Below, one piece after another: positions 18,642 through 27,684 of a DNA stretch of 57,553 nucleotides (position 1 is its first letter; every line of letters begins with the position of its first letter). A program made the translations under genes and the position numbers. The notes beneath the pieces are model-generated. The model was not told the origin of the DNA. It worked only from the letters and a program-made list of their open reading frames with translations, and searched no databases. Source of the stretch: Elioraea tepidiphila DSM 17972 (GTDB lineage Bacteria > Pseudomonadota > Alphaproteobacteria > Acetobacterales > Acetobacteraceae); NCBI RefSeq assembly GCF_000378465.1, contig NZ_KB899937.1:1-57553 (forward strand), in the 5' to 3' direction.

Positions 18642-19571
18642 ATGGCCAGCCGGAAAGTCATCATCACCTGCGCCGTCACCGGGGCGATCCACACGCCGTC
18701 GATGTCGCCGCACCTGCCGATCACCCCGCAGGAGATCGCCGAAGCCGCGATCGGCGCGGCCGAGGCCGGCGCGGCGATCGTGCACCTGCACGCGCGCGAT
18801 CCGAACACCGGCGCACCCGACCAGTCGCCCGACGCCTTCCTGCCGTTCCTGCGCGTCATCAAGCAGCGCGCGGACGTGGTCGTGAACATCACCACCGGCG
18901 GCGCGCCGACCATGCTGGTGGAGGAGCGTGTGCGCCCGGCGAAGGTGTTCGCGCCCGAGGTCGCCTCGCTCAACATGGGCTCGATGAATTTCGGCCTCTA
19001 CCCGATGCTCGCCCGCTACAGGGAGTTCAAGCACGACTGGGAGCGCCCGTATCTGGAAGGCTCGAAGGAGCGGATCTTCAAGAACACCTTCGCCGACATC
19101 GAGTTCATCCTGACCTCCTGCGCCGAGAACGGCACGCGCTTCGAGATCGAGTGCTACGACATCGGCCATCTCTACACGCTGGCGCACTTCCTCGACCGCG
19201 GGCTCGTCAAGCCGCCGCTGTTCATCCAGTCGGTGTTCGGCATCCTGGGCGGGATCGGCACGCATCCGGAGGATGTCGCGCACATGAAGCGGACGGCGGA
19301 CCGGCTGTTCGGCCGCGACTACCAGTGGTCGGTGCTCGGCGCGGGCCGCAACCAGTTCGCCATCGCCGCCCAGGCCGTGGTGATGGGCGGCAATGTGCGC
19401 GTCGGGCTGGAGGACTCGCTCTGGATCGGCCCCGGCCAGCTCGCCCGCTCGAACGCCGAGCAGGTGAGCCGCGCGCGCCAGTTGATCGAGGGACTGGGGT
19501 TGGAGGTGGCGAGCCCGCAGGATGCGCGCCGGATGCTCGCGCTCAAAGGTGCCGATCGGGTGAACTTCTGA
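18642..19571 (+). CDS. BKACE (DUF849) beta-keto acid cleavage enzyme
   Basis: 309 residues, the standard length of the 3-keto-5-aminohexanoate cleavage enzyme family. These Zn-dependent TIM-barrel enzymes split a beta-keto acid with acetyl-CoA to give acetoacetate and a new CoA ester. The zinc-binding HLHARD motif lies near residue 50, VVNITTGGAP follows, then FEIECYDIGH with the metal-site glutamate, and the C-terminal GGNVRVGLEDSLWI. Start ATG is preceded by GGAGG. The substrate class varies widely within the family and is not clear from sequence alone. Confidence 0.9.
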   Translation: MASRKVIITCAVTGAIHTPSMSPHLPITPQEIAEAAIGAAEAGAAIVHLHARDPNTGAPDQSPDAFLPFLRVIKQRADVVVNITTGGAPTMLVEERVRPAKVFAPEVASLNMGSMNFGLYPMLARYREFKHDWERPYLEGSKERIFKNTFADIEFILTSCAENGTRFEIECYDIGHLYTLAHFLDRGLVKPPLFIQSVFGILGGIGTHPEDVAHMKRTADRLFGRDYQWSVLGAGRNQFAIAAQAVVMGGNVRVGLEDSLWIGPGQLARSNAEQVSRARQLIEGLGLEVASPQDARRMLALKGADRVNF

Positions 19572-19578
19572 CCGCGCC

Positions 19579-20319
19579 TCAGCAGGCGGTGTAGCCGCCG
19601 TCCACAACCAGATTCGCCCCCGTCATGAAGGACGAGTCCTCGCTCGCGAGGAACAGGGCGGCGGCGGCGATCTCCTCGGGCCGGCCGAGCCGGCCGATCG
19701 GGTGGCGCGGCGCGAGCGCGGCCTCGGTCGCCTCGGGGGTGCCGTAGCGGCTCAGCAGGCGCGGCGTGATCACCGCCCCGGGCGAGAGCGCGTTCACCCG
19801 GATGCCCTGCTTCGCGTGGTCGAGCGCCAGCACCTTGGTGAGCTGGATCAGCGCGGCCTTCGATGCGCAGTAGACCGACCGGCCGGGCTGCGCGGCGATG
19901 CCAAGCTGCGAGGCGATGTTGATGATCGCGCCGCCACCCCTGGCGACCATATGCGGGATCGCCGCCTTGCACGCGAGGAACGCGCTGGTCACGTTGGTGC
20001 TGAGCGCACGGTCCCAGAGCGCGTCGTCGAGCTCGGTGACCGGCAGCGCGGGTGTGGCGTCCGCGACCCCGTTCACGAGCACATCGAGTCCCTGGAAGCG
20101 GTCAAGACAGATCTGCACCGCCCGCCGAACGTCGGCCGCACTGGCCATGTCGCCCCGCACCGGCACGATCGGGCCGTGCGCGGCGACGGTGTCCGGAAAG
20201 GGATCGCGATCGGCGGTGACCACCCGCGCGCCCTCGGCCGCAAACCGACGCACGATCGCAAGCCCGATCCCCGCCGACCCGGCCGTGACCAGGCATACCC
20301 GTCCCTCCAGACGTCCCAT
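19579..20319 (-). CDS. Short-chain dehydrogenase/reductase
   Basis: ATG 20319 behind GGAGG gives 246 residues, the classical SDR length; the open frame continues 83 codons upstream without support. The cofactor motif TAGSAGIGLAI (TGxxxGIG variant with A for G) is at residues ~12-22, an acidic residue after beta2 (TADRD) favours NAD(H), and the catalytic set is S in NIASQLG, then YCASK. The C-terminal MTGANLVVDGGYTAC is standard. It converges with the BKACE gene (7 bp gap) so the two are not cotranscribed. Confidence 0.9.
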   Translation of the reverse strand: MGRLEGRVCLVTAGSAGIGLAIVRRFAAEGARVVTADRDPFPDTVAAHGPIVPVRGDMASAADVRRAVQICLDRFQGLDVLVNGVADATPALPVTELDDALWDRALSTNVTSAFLACKAAIPHMVARGGGAIINIASQLGIAAQPGRSVYCASKAALIQLTKVLALDHAKQGIRVNALSPGAVITPRLLSRYGTPEATEAALAPRHPIGRLGRPEEIAAAALFLASEDSSFMTGANLVVDGGYTAC

Positions 20320-20458
20320 CGCATCCTCCGCTGCCCGGTCGAGACCGTCAGGCCGGCGCGCCGGCAGGTCAATCCGGCGAAGGCGGCCCTCCGTGCACCT
20401 GGTTCGATGATCGGATTGTGTAGAGGCAAGTGCCGGGGTCCGAGGTAGCGGACGGGGC

Positions 20459-21163
20459 GTGACGCATGACCCCGTAGAACCGCGCGCGATCGCCCCTGCC
20501 GCCGACGCGCCCGCCGAACCCATGTCGCCCACGCCGGTGAGCGCCATCGAGCGGCCCGGCGAGCGCAAGCGTGCCTCCGACCTGCTGCTCGATCTCTGCC
20601 GCGCCTGGCCGAGCGAGCGGATCGCGATCGGCGACCTGATGACCGCGCTCGGCGATCGCGGCTACAGCCTGCTGATGCTGGCGCTCGCGCTGCCGAACCT
20701 GATCCCGGCGCCGATCCCCGGTCTCTCGGGCCTGCTCGGCACGCCGATCATCATCCTGAGCGCGATGATGCTGCTGGGCTATCCGCAGCCCTTGTTCCCA
20801 CGGGTCGTGCGCGAGCGCAGCATCCCGCGCGCGGCGATGGAGTCGGTGCTGACGCGCGCCAAGCCGTGGCTCGTCAAGCTGGAAGCCCGAGTCCGTCCGG
20901 GCACGCTGCCGCTGCCGCATCGCGGGGTGGAGATCGCGGCGGCCATCCTGCTCGGGCTGAACGCGACCCTGCTCGCCCTGCCGATCCCGTTCGGCAACCC
21001 CGCCCCGGCGCTCGCGATCGTGCTGATGTCGGTCGCCCTGGTCGAGGCGGACCGGCGACTGTTCCTGGTCTCGATCGTGGTCCTGCTGCTCGCGATCGTC
21101 ATCGACGTGCTGATCGTGCTCGCGATCTTCGGCCTGGGCGCGCGGCTTCTGGGCCTGCTCTGA
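20459..21163 (+). CDS. ExoD family exopolysaccharide-synthesis-related membrane protein
   Basis: 234 residues from GTG 20459, or 213 from ATG 20522; neither has a convincing Shine-Dalgarno, so the start is uncertain. The ExoD pattern is clear: an N-terminal amphipathic region (ASDLLLDLC...IAIGDLMTALGDRGYSLLMLALALPN), a long hydrophobic block with LIPAPIPGLSGLLGTPI, the conserved middle RVVRERSIPRAAMESVL, and three C-terminal membrane helices with LPIPFGNPAPALAIVLM. ExoD was named for a rhizobial mutant affected in exopolysaccharide and alkali tolerance; its biochemical role remains unknown. Confidence 0.85.
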   Translation: MTHDPVEPRAIAPAADAPAEPMSPTPVSAIERPGERKRASDLLLDLCRAWPSERIAIGDLMTALGDRGYSLLMLALALPNLIPAPIPGLSGLLGTPIIILSAMMLLGYPQPLFPRVVRERSIPRAAMESVLTRAKPWLVKLEARVRPGTLPLPHRGVEIAAAILLGLNATLLALPIPFGNPAPALAIVLMSVALVEADRRLFLVSIVVLLLAIVIDVLIVLAIFGLGARLLGLL

Positions 21164-21229
21164 TCAGGCCGCGCTTGGCCGCCGCGGCCCGGCTTGGCTA
21201 GAAGGAAACCGCTTCAGCAGGAACGGTCC

Positions 21230-22249
21230 ATGATCACCACGTATCGCGTCGAGAACGGCAAGCTGGTGGTCGGCGAGGCGCCGTCCCCCGCCGCCCTGCC
21301 GCCCCCCGTGCTGCCCGACCAGCCGCCGCTGCCGGCGATCCAGCCGGTCTGGATCGACCTCCTTCAGCCGACGCCGCAGGAGGAGCGGATGGTCGAGCGG
21401 CTGATCGGCGTCGAGCTGCCGACCCGCGAGGAGCAGCAGGAGATCGAGGCCTCTTCGCGCCTCTACCGCGAGGGCGAGGCGCTGTTCCTGACGGCTCCGT
21501 TCATGTACGGCTCCGAGACGGGCGAGCTCGGCTCGGCCGCGATCACCTTCGTGCTCACCACGCAGACGCTGGTCACCGTCCGCCACGCCACCCCGAAGGC
21601 GTTCGGCATGTTCGCCGCGCGGGCGCAGAAGAACCCGACGATGGTCGCGACCTCCGACGGGGTGATGCTCGGCCTCTTCGAGCACGTCGTCGACCGGCTT
21701 GCCGATATCCTCGAGCGGGTGGCGGCGGAGATGGACCGCCGGAGCCACGCCGCCTTCAAGTTGGCGAAGAGCCGCGAGACCGCCTCGGCAAAGGACGCCG
21801 CCCTCAAGGACGCGCTGATCGCTCTCGGCCAGGTGGGCGAGACGACCGCCCGCGCGTCCGACACCCTCGTCGGCCTCTCGCGGATCCTCGCCTTCATCGC
21901 GGTCGAGAAGGAGACGGCGATCCGCAAGGAGAACAAGCCGCGCATCAAGACGCTGGCGCGCGATGTGCGCGGCCTGCAGGAGCACGCCCACTTCCTGAAC
22001 GACAAGGCGACCTTCCTGCTGGATGCCGTGCTCGGCCTGATCAACATCGAGCAGACGGCGGTGATCAAGACCTTCTCGGTGGTCGCGGTCGCGCTGATGC
22101 CGCCGACCCTGATCGCCTCGATCTACGGCATGAACTTCCAGTACATGCCGGAGCTGGAATGGAGCATCGGCTATCCGCTGGCGCTCGCCCTGATGGTGGC
22201 CTCGGCGGTGCTGCCGGTGATGTACTTCCGGCGCAAGGGCTGGCTGTAG
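21230..22249 (+). CDS. CorA-family magnesium transporter
   Basis: I start at ATG 21230, preceded by CAGGAA, giving 339 residues; a TTG twelve codons upstream is less likely. The N-terminal ~270 residues form the cytoplasmic alpha/beta and long-helix domain (LPTREEQQEIEASSR is a typical CorA start). The C-terminus has two membrane helices separated by the hallmark YGMNF loop, then basic residues FRRKGWL at the end. These pentameric channels carry Mg2+, and related members carry Co2+, Ni2+ or Zn2+. It follows exoD on the same strand, 66 bp apart. Confidence 0.92.
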   Translation: MITTYRVENGKLVVGEAPSPAALPPPVLPDQPPLPAIQPVWIDLLQPTPQEERMVERLIGVELPTREEQQEIEASSRLYREGEALFLTAPFMYGSETGELGSAAITFVLTTQTLVTVRHATPKAFGMFAARAQKNPTMVATSDGVMLGLFEHVVDRLADILERVAAEMDRRSHAAFKLAKSRETASAKDAALKDALIALGQVGETTARASDTLVGLSRILAFIAVEKETAIRKENKPRIKTLARDVRGLQEHAHFLNDKATFLLDAVLGLINIEQTAVIKTFSVVAVALMPPTLIASIYGMNFQYMPELEWSIGYPLALALMVASAVLPVMYFRRKGWL

Positions 22250-22330
22250 CGGGAAGGTCGCGCGTCCGGTGCACGGCGCGATGCGCCGCGGGCCCTTCTC
22301 CGGCACGCCGGGCCGGGCGACGGTCGCCCA

Positions 22331-23491
22331 GTGACCTCCGCCGCGCTGCCCCTGCCGATCCTCATCCTGACGGGATTCCTCTCGGGGGCAGGAATCCGGC
22401 TCGCCGACCCGCTGCTGGCGCTGATCGCGTCAGATTTTGAGGCGAGGGTCGCCGCGGCCGCGCCGGTGGTGGCGGGATTCACCCTTGCCTACGGCCTCGC
22501 CCAGCCCGTGCTCGGCCCGCTCGGCGACCGGTTCGGCAAGCTCCGGCTGATCGCGGTCTGCATGGCCTGCTACGGCGCGGCGACCCTCGCGGCCGCCTTG
22601 GCGCCGAGCCTCGGTGCGCTGACGGTCGCACGCGCGGTCGCCGGCGCCTTCGCCGGCGGGCTCATTCCGGTCGCAATCGCCCTGATCGGCGATGCCACCA
22701 CCTATGCGAACCGGCAGGCGACGCTCGGCCGGTTCATGACCGGGATGGTGCTGTCGAATCTCATCACCGCGCCGCTCGCCGGCATCGCCGGGGATGCCGT
22801 GGGCTGGCGGCCGGTGTTCGCGCTGCTTGGCGCGGCCGGCCTCGCGGACGCGGCCCCGCTCTGGCGCGAGGCGGCACGCCTCCCGCCGGCGCGGCACGGG
22901 CCCGGCTCAAGCGCCCTCGCGCGCTACGCCATGCTGCTGCGCCGCGCATCGGCGCGGCGGCTGCTGATCCTGGTTGGGCTGGAGGGCGCCTTCGCCTTCG
23001 GCGCGCCGCCCTTCATCGGCGCCTTCCTGGTCGAAGGCTACGGGCTCTCGTTCACCTGGGCCGGGCTGATCCTCGGCACGGCCGGGCTCGGCGCGCTGCT
23101 GTACACGCGAATCGCGGGTCTGCTGGTGCGGCACTTCGGCGAGCGCGGGCTGCTGATCGGCGGCGGGGTGGGGCTGGTCGTGTGGCTCGGCGGCGTGGGG
23201 CTCGCCCCGCCGCTGGTCGCGGTGGCGGCCGCGAACTTCATCGGCGGGCTCGCGCTGGGGTGCTTCCATGGCGTGTTGCAGGCGCGCGGATCGGAGATGC
23301 TGCCCGAGAGCCGCTCGACCGGGATGGCGGCCTTCGCCTTCTGCCTGTTCGTCGGCCTCGCCGCCGGGGCGGGCGCGGTGGGCGCGCTGCTGCCGCTGGT
23401 CGGCTACCGCATGCTGTTCGGCGCGGCGGCAACGGGCACCGCCCTCGTCGCGGCCGCAGCAGCGGCCGCACCGAGGGGCGCGCGCGCCTGA
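22331..23491 (+). CDS. Major facilitator superfamily transporter
   Basis: 386 residues from GTG 22331, with about twelve predicted membrane helices. The loop between helices 2 and 3 reads GPLGDRFGKLRLI, matching the MFS motif GxxxDRxGRR. The short loops and 380-400 residue length fit the drug/aromatic-compound efflux or sugar-efflux groups (YnfM/CynX-like). No specific substrate motif is visible. It follows corA on the same strand with 81 bp between, and converges on secB with only 7 bp between stops. Confidence 0.87.
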   Translation: MTSAALPLPILILTGFLSGAGIRLADPLLALIASDFEARVAAAAPVVAGFTLAYGLAQPVLGPLGDRFGKLRLIAVCMACYGAATLAAALAPSLGALTVARAVAGAFAGGLIPVAIALIGDATTYANRQATLGRFMTGMVLSNLITAPLAGIAGDAVGWRPVFALLGAAGLADAAPLWREAARLPPARHGPGSSALARYAMLLRRASARRLLILVGLEGAFAFGAPPFIGAFLVEGYGLSFTWAGLILGTAGLGALLYTRIAGLLVRHFGERGLLIGGGVGLVVWLGGVGLAPPLVAVAAANFIGGLALGCFHGVLQARGSEMLPESRSTGMAAFAFCLFVGLAAGAGAVGALLPLVGYRMLFGAAATGTALVAAAAAAAPRGARA

Positions 23492-23498
23492 GCCCGCG

Positions 23499-24014
23499 TC
23501 AGGCGTTCGCCACCGGGGGTGGCGCGGGGTTCGCCCCGCCCGCCTGCTGCTGCTTGCGGCTCTGCCACAGGGCCAGGAAGTCGATCGGCTGCAGCATCAC
23601 CGGCGGGAAGCCGCCGTCGCGCGTCACCTCGGCGACGATGTTGCGCGCGAACGGGAACAGCAGCCGCGGCGCCTCGACCAGCAGCACCGGCTCGACCAGA
23701 TCCTGCGGGATGTTGTTCAGCGTGAAGATGCCGGCGTAGTCGAGCTCGGCGATGAAGGCGGCCTTGCCGGCCGACTTCGCCTCGGCGCGGATCGACAGCA
23801 CCACCTCGAAGCTGCCCTGGGCGACCTGGCGCGCGTTCACGTCCAGGTTGATCGCCACCTCGGGCTGCTGCTTCAGCTGCACGAAGATGTCGGGTGCGCC
23901 CGGCACCTCGAAGGACAGGTCCTTCACGTATTGCAGGTTCACCACCAGCCCGGGCGCGGTGCCGCCCTGGCCGTCCCCGGCCTTGCCGTTGCCGTTGCCG
24001 GTCGTCTCGTTCAT
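23499..24014 (-). CDS. secB: Protein-export chaperone SecB
   Basis: 171 residues from ATG 24014. SecB tetramers hold preproteins unfolded and deliver them to SecA. The family pattern is visible from QYVKDLSFEVPGAP at the N-terminus through the beta strands VAINLDVNARQ, FEVVLSIRAEA, to the C-terminal VEAPRLLFPFARNIVAEVTRDGGFPPV, which is nearly invariant in alphaproteobacterial SecB. A Gly/Asn-rich N-terminal extension (residues 1-20) and a Pro/Ala C-terminus are lineage-specific. In many alphaproteobacteria secB neighbours the Tim44-like and MltA genes, which lie here ~1.5 kb away. Confidence 0.96.
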   Translation of the reverse strand: MNETTGNGNGKAGDGQGGTAPGLVVNLQYVKDLSFEVPGAPDIFVQLKQQPEVAINLDVNARQVAQGSFEVVLSIRAEAKSAGKAAFIAELDYAGIFTLNNIPQDLVEPVLLVEAPRLLFPFARNIVAEVTRDGGFPPVMLQPIDFLALWQSRKQQQAGGANPAPPPVANA

Positions 24015-24144
24015 CGTCTCGCCCTTCGCGGTGTGCGCCGGCCCGCTACCACGCGCGGCCAGGGGCGGCAAGGCTCGCGGCCTTGACGGCGCGCGGGCGC
24101 GGGCCTAGCAGCCGGGCGCGCACCCCAAGCCCAGCGAGGACGCC

Positions 24145-24855
24145 TTGGCCTACGCGATCGATCCGCCGCCCGTGCCCGCCATCCCCGTCGCCGGCACCGA
24201 CACGCTGTTCCCGGTGCGCCGCATCTGGTGTGTGGGCCGCAACTACGCCGAGCACGCGCGCGAGATGGGCCACGACCCGAACCGCGAGCCGCCGTTCTTC
24301 TTCGCCAAGCCCGCGGATGCGATCGTCCTCTCGGGCGCGACCATCCCCTTCCCGCCCGCGACCGAGGACCTGCACCACGAGATCGAACTCGTGGTCGCGA
24401 TCGGCAAGGCCGGCATGGCGATCGACGAGGCGGCCGCGCTCGATCACGTGTTCGGCTACGCGGTCGGGCTCGACATGACGCGCCGCGACCGCCAGGCCGA
24501 GGCGAAGAAGCTCCAGCGGCCCTGGGAGATCGGCAAGGCGTTCGACCAGTCCTGCCCGATCACGCCGATCGTGCCGGCGTCGCGCATCGGCCATCCGGCC
24601 AAGGGGTCGATCTGGCTGAAGGTGAACGGCGCGATCCGCCAGCAGGGCGATCTCGCGCAGCAGATCTGGTCCGTGCCCGAGACGATCGCGTATCTCTCGC
24701 GCCTCGTCGCCCTCGCCCCGGGCGATCTGATCATGACCGGCACGCCCGCCGGCGTCGGCGCGGTGAAGCCGGGCGACCGGCTGGAGGGTCACGTGGACGG
24801 GGTGGGCGACCTGACCATCGCCTACGCCGCGGAAGGTGCCCGCGCGGCCGCCTGA
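24145..24855 (+). CDS. Fumarylacetoacetate hydrolase family protein
   Basis: 236 residues from TTG 24145, preceded by GAGGAC; no in-frame ATG precedes the conserved start [20 protein letters not shown]-fold features follow: [23 protein letters not shown] with metal-binding Glu residues, [14 protein letters not shown] with the metal Asp, and the C-terminal [17 protein letters not shown]. The closest functional groups are fumarylpyruvate hydrolase and acylpyruvases (FAHD1-like), which cleave C-C bonds in aromatic degradation or decarboxylate oxaloacetate. It is divergent from secB. Confidence 0.9.
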   Translation: MAYAIDPPPVPAIPVAGTDTLFPVRRIWCVGRNYAEHAREMGHDPNREPPFFFAKPADAIVLSGATIPFPPATEDLHHEIELVVAIGKAGMAIDEAAALDHVFGYAVGLDMTRRDRQAEAKKLQRPWEIGKAFDQSCPITPIVPASRIGHPAKGSIWLKVNGAIRQQGDLAQQIWSVPETIAYLSRLVALAPGDLIMTGTPAGVGAVKPGDRLEGHVDGVGDLTIAYAAEGARAAA

Positions 24856-24862
24856 GCGCCGC

Positions 24863-25420
24863 TCAGCCGATCACCCAGGGCACCGTCGCCGGCCCCGGCG
24901 CGGTCGGGTCGCAGCGGCGCCACTGGCCGTTCTGCGTCCGCTCGCCGGTGAGTGCCAGGATGAAGCCCCAGTGGCTCACCACCAGCGTGTCGGACCAGTC
25001 CGGGATCGTCGCCATCTCGGCCCGGAACGCGGCGGCGCGCGCCTCGATCTCGGCCTCGCTCTCGGTCAGCGCCGGCCACCACACCTCGTCGATGTGGCTG
25101 AAGTCGAGATCGGGCCAGCGGCGGGCGAGTTCGGTGACCGGCGTGCCGATGTCGCAGGTGAAGGCGCAGCGCTCGCGCACGATCGGGTTCACCACCACCG
25201 GCAGGTCGAGCGCGCCGGCGACGATGGCCGCGGTTTCGAGCGCGCGGGTGTAGGGGCTCGCGATGATGCGCGCGAGCCGCTCGCCCTTCAGCGCCTGCGC
25301 GGCCTCACGCGCCTGTGCACGGCCGAGCTCGGTCAGGCGCGGATCGACGATGCCGGGATCGACCCGGCTCAGCGTGAAGGCGGCGTTGAACTCGGATTGG
25401 CCGTGGCGGAGCAGGATCAT
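24863..25420 (-). CDS. Histidine phosphatase (phosphoglycerate-mutase-like) family protein
   Basis: 185 residues from ATG 25420. The phosphoacceptor histidine is in LLRHGQSEFN at residues 3-12; LTELGRAQAREAAQAL and IIASPYTRALETA carry the conserved Gly and Arg, and the second catalytic histidine is in VVSHWGFILALTG. It is cytosolic (no signal peptide). The substrate is unknown; this branch includes cofactor-dependent mutases, cobalamin-pathway phosphatases and general phosphatases. The gene is convergent with the FAH gene (7-bp gap). Confidence 0.85.
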   Translation of the reverse strand: MILLRHGQSEFNAAFTLSRVDPGIVDPRLTELGRAQAREAAQALKGERLARIIASPYTRALETAAIVAGALDLPVVVNPIVRERCAFTCDIGTPVTELARRWPDLDFSHIDEVWWPALTESEAEIEARAAAFRAEMATIPDWSDTLVVSHWGFILALTGERTQNGQWRRCDPTAPGPATVPWVIG

Positions 25421-25536
25421 GCGCCGCGCTTAGCCGGGCCGCGGGCCGGTCGCAAGCGGGCGAGCGGCGGCCAAGTCTGCTTGTGAATCCGCCCCCTGTC
25501 CCTTATGTCACGCGTGATGAGGGGCGACGATCTCCG

Positions 25537-26220
25537 ATGAGCGGCGGTTTCCCGATCGACCTGATCCTGTTCGGGATGGTCGCCGCATTCCTTGTGCTCC
25601 GGCTGCGCAGCATCCTGGGCCGGCGCACCGGCTATGAACGCCCGCCGACGCCGGTCGAGCCGACCGGGGCCGGCGAGGAGGCCGCGCGGACGATCGACAC
25701 GCGCGCCGAGGAGGTGGGGCCGCCCCAGATCGGCGGCCCGGGCCCGAAGCGCAGCCTCCCCGATCCCGCCAGCGCGGCCGGTCAGACCCTCGCCCGCATC
25801 CGCCAGATCGACCCGGACTTCGACCCGACCGGCTTCCTGGTCGGCGCCGAGGGCGCCTTTGCGATGATCGTCGACGCCTTCGCGCGCGGCGACCGCGACA
25901 CGCTGCGCACGCTGCTGTCGCCCGATGTGTTCGGCGATTTCGACGCGGCGATCACCGCGCGCGAGCAGGCTGGCGAGCGCCAGCGCACCGATCTCGTGGC
26001 GCTGCGCGAAAGCGCGATCCTCGAGGCCGATCTGCGCGGGACGGTGGCGACCATCGGGGTCCGCTTCGTCTCGGACCAGATCAACATGACCTACGGCCCG
26101 GACGGCAGCGTGGTCGCCGGCGGCGAGGCGGTCACCGAAACGGTGGATGTCTGGTCCTTCGCGCGGGACTTGAACTCGGCCGACCCGACCTGGCTGCTGG
26201 TCGGGACCCGTTCGGAATAG
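25537..26220 (+). CDS. Tim44/TimA-like domain membrane-anchored protein
   Basis: ATG 25537 gives 227 residues; an in-frame GTG at 25483 is possible but adds no conserved sequence. Residues ~7-24 form a single N-terminal membrane helix (IDLILFGMVAAFLVLRLRSILG), and after a charged linker the C-terminal ~140 residues match the Tim44-like domain (FLVGAEGAFAMIVDAFARGD, LLSPDVFGDFDAAI, EAVTETVDVWSFARDL). The mitochondrial relative tethers Hsp70 at the import channel; the alphaproteobacterial protein is an inner-membrane protein of poorly known role. The stop overlaps the mltA start by 1 bp, so expression is coupled. Confidence 0.9.
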   Translation: MSGGFPIDLILFGMVAAFLVLRLRSILGRRTGYERPPTPVEPTGAGEEAARTIDTRAEEVGPPQIGGPGPKRSLPDPASAAGQTLARIRQIDPDFDPTGFLVGAEGAFAMIVDAFARGDRDTLRTLLSPDVFGDFDAAITAREQAGERQRTDLVALRESAILEADLRGTVATIGVRFVSDQINMTYGPDGSVVAGGEAVTETVDVWSFARDLNSADPTWLLVGTRSE

Positions 26221-27530
26221 TGGCGCGCGCGCCCGCGTCGTCCTGGCCATCCGACGTCCAGGTCCAGGGTCCGTTGCAACCGATCCGCGCAAGACTGCGC
26301 CGCAGCATCGCGGCTGCCTGCCTGATCGTGCTGGGCGGCTGCGTCGCCGTGCCGGTGCCGCAGGAGGCCGGCCCGCCCGACCGGCTGGGCCTCCAGCCGG
26401 CGCGCTTCGCCACCCTGCCGGGTTGGGCCGAGGATGCCCATGCCGAGGCCCTGCCGGCCTTCGCGGAGACCTGCGCGCGGCTGCGCCAGATGCCGGCCGA
26501 CCGGACGCTCGGCGGCGGCGAGGCGGCCGCGGCGCTCGCGGGCCGGGTGGCCGACTGGCTGCCGCTGTGTGACGAGGCGGCGGCGATCGCGCCCGGCGAT
26601 CACGCCGCGGCGCGCGCCTTCTTCGAGGCCCGGTTCCGGCCCTGGCTCGCCTCCAATGTCAGGACCCAGCCGAGCGACCCCTACGGCACCTTCACCGGCT
26701 ATTTCGAGCCGGAGCTCACCGGCAGCCGGCGGCGGCGCGGTGCCGAACAGGTGCCGCTGCTGCAGCGCCCGCCCGACCTGATCGCCGTCGATCTCGGCGA
26801 CTTCGTGCCCGAACTCGCCGGACGGCGCACGGCCGGGCAGGTGCGGGACGGCCGGCTCGTCCCCTATGCCAGTCGGGCCGAGATCGAGGGCGGGGCGCTG
26901 GACCGCCGCCGCCTGGAACTCCTGTGGCTCGATGATCCGATCGACGCCTTCTTCCTGCACGTGCAGGGCTCGGGCCGGGTGCGGCTCGCCGAAGGCGGGA
27001 TCGCGCGGGTCGGCTTCGCCGGGCAGAACGGCCATCCCTACGTGCCGATCGGGCGCGTGCTGGTCGAGCGCGGCGCGATGACGCTCGATCAGGTCAGCAT
27101 GCAGTCGATCCGCGCGTGGCTGCGCGCCCACCCGGGCGAGGCGCGCGCGGTGATGCAACAGAACCCGTCCTACGTGTTCTTCCGCGAGATCCGCGGCCTG
27201 CGCCCCGACGAGGGCCCGCCGGGCGCGTTCGGCGCGCCCTTGACGCCCGGCCGGTCGATCGCCGTCGACCACGTGCATATCCCGCTCGGCATTCCGCTCT
27301 GGATCGCCACGCGCGATCCGATGACGCAGCGGCCGCTCAACCGCGTCGTGCTCGCGCAGGATGTCGGCGGGGCGATCCGCGGCCCGGTGCGCGGCGACCT
27401 GTTCTGGGGCTGGGGCGAGGAGGCGGCCGAGGCCGCAGGACGGATGCGCGAGCGCGGGTTGTGGTGGCTGCTGCTGCCGGCTCAGCTCGGCCGTGTCGCC
27501 GAGGCGCCAGCCTCGGCCCCCGCGCGCTGA
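26220..27530 (+). CDS. mltA: Membrane-bound lytic murein transglycosylase A
   Basis: 436 residues from GTG 26220, whose first G is the last base of the upstream TAG. A lipobox-like VLGGC places the lipidated cysteine near residue 41, giving a somewhat long leader; a later start is possible. MltA domain signatures include FTGYFEPELTGSRR, PYASRAEIEGG and DAFFLHVQGSGRVRL. The C-terminal 3D domain carries the catalytic and structural aspartates in AVDHVHIPLG, VLAQDVGGAIRG and GDLFWGWG. MltA cleaves peptidoglycan glycan strands, forming anhydromuramic ends. Coupled to the Tim44-like gene, as in many alphaproteobacteria. Confidence 0.94.
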   Translation: MARAPASSWPSDVQVQGPLQPIRARLRRSIAAACLIVLGGCVAVPVPQEAGPPDRLGLQPARFATLPGWAEDAHAEALPAFAETCARLRQMPADRTLGGGEAAAALAGRVADWLPLCDEAAAIAPGDHAAARAFFEARFRPWLASNVRTQPSDPYGTFTGYFEPELTGSRRRRGAEQVPLLQRPPDLIAVDLGDFVPELAGRRTAGQVRDGRLVPYASRAEIEGGALDRRRLELLWLDDPIDAFFLHVQGSGRVRLAEGGIARVGFAGQNGHPYVPIGRVLVERGAMTLDQVSMQSIRAWLRAHPGEARAVMQQNPSYVFFREIRGLRPDEGPPGAFGAPLTPGRSIAVDHVHIPLGIPLWIATRDPMTQRPLNRVVLAQDVGGAIRGPVRGDLFWGWGEEAAEAAGRMRERGLWWLLLPAQLGRVAEAPASAPAR

Positions 27531-27657
27531 TACCGGGCTGCCAAAGGTTTGACCGTTGGCAGCCCGGTATCGCGCGCAGGGCTGGTGTGGCGGCTGCGCG
27601 CCAAAGGAGGCCTCATACCCGGCGCACGAAGGTGAAACCTTCGTGCGCCGGGTATGA
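27530..27657 (+). repeat. Three-hairpin intergenic repeat element, copy 1 (ATACC...GGTAT family)
   Basis: Stem A: 27530-27544 pairs with 27556-27570 (15 bp, begins ATACC, ends GGTAT). Core stem B: GCGCGCAG at 27572-27579 pairs with CTGCGCGC at 27594-27601. Stem C: 27613-27633 pairs with 27637-27657 (21 bp perfect, loop GAA), again with ATACC...GGTAT ends. The element begins on the last base of the mltA stop codon. The core and stem C recur inverted at 28655-28780, while stem A has a different sequence there. Confidence 0.85.
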
Positions 27658-27684
27658 AACGGACCTCGGCCGCCCGATCCGCGC

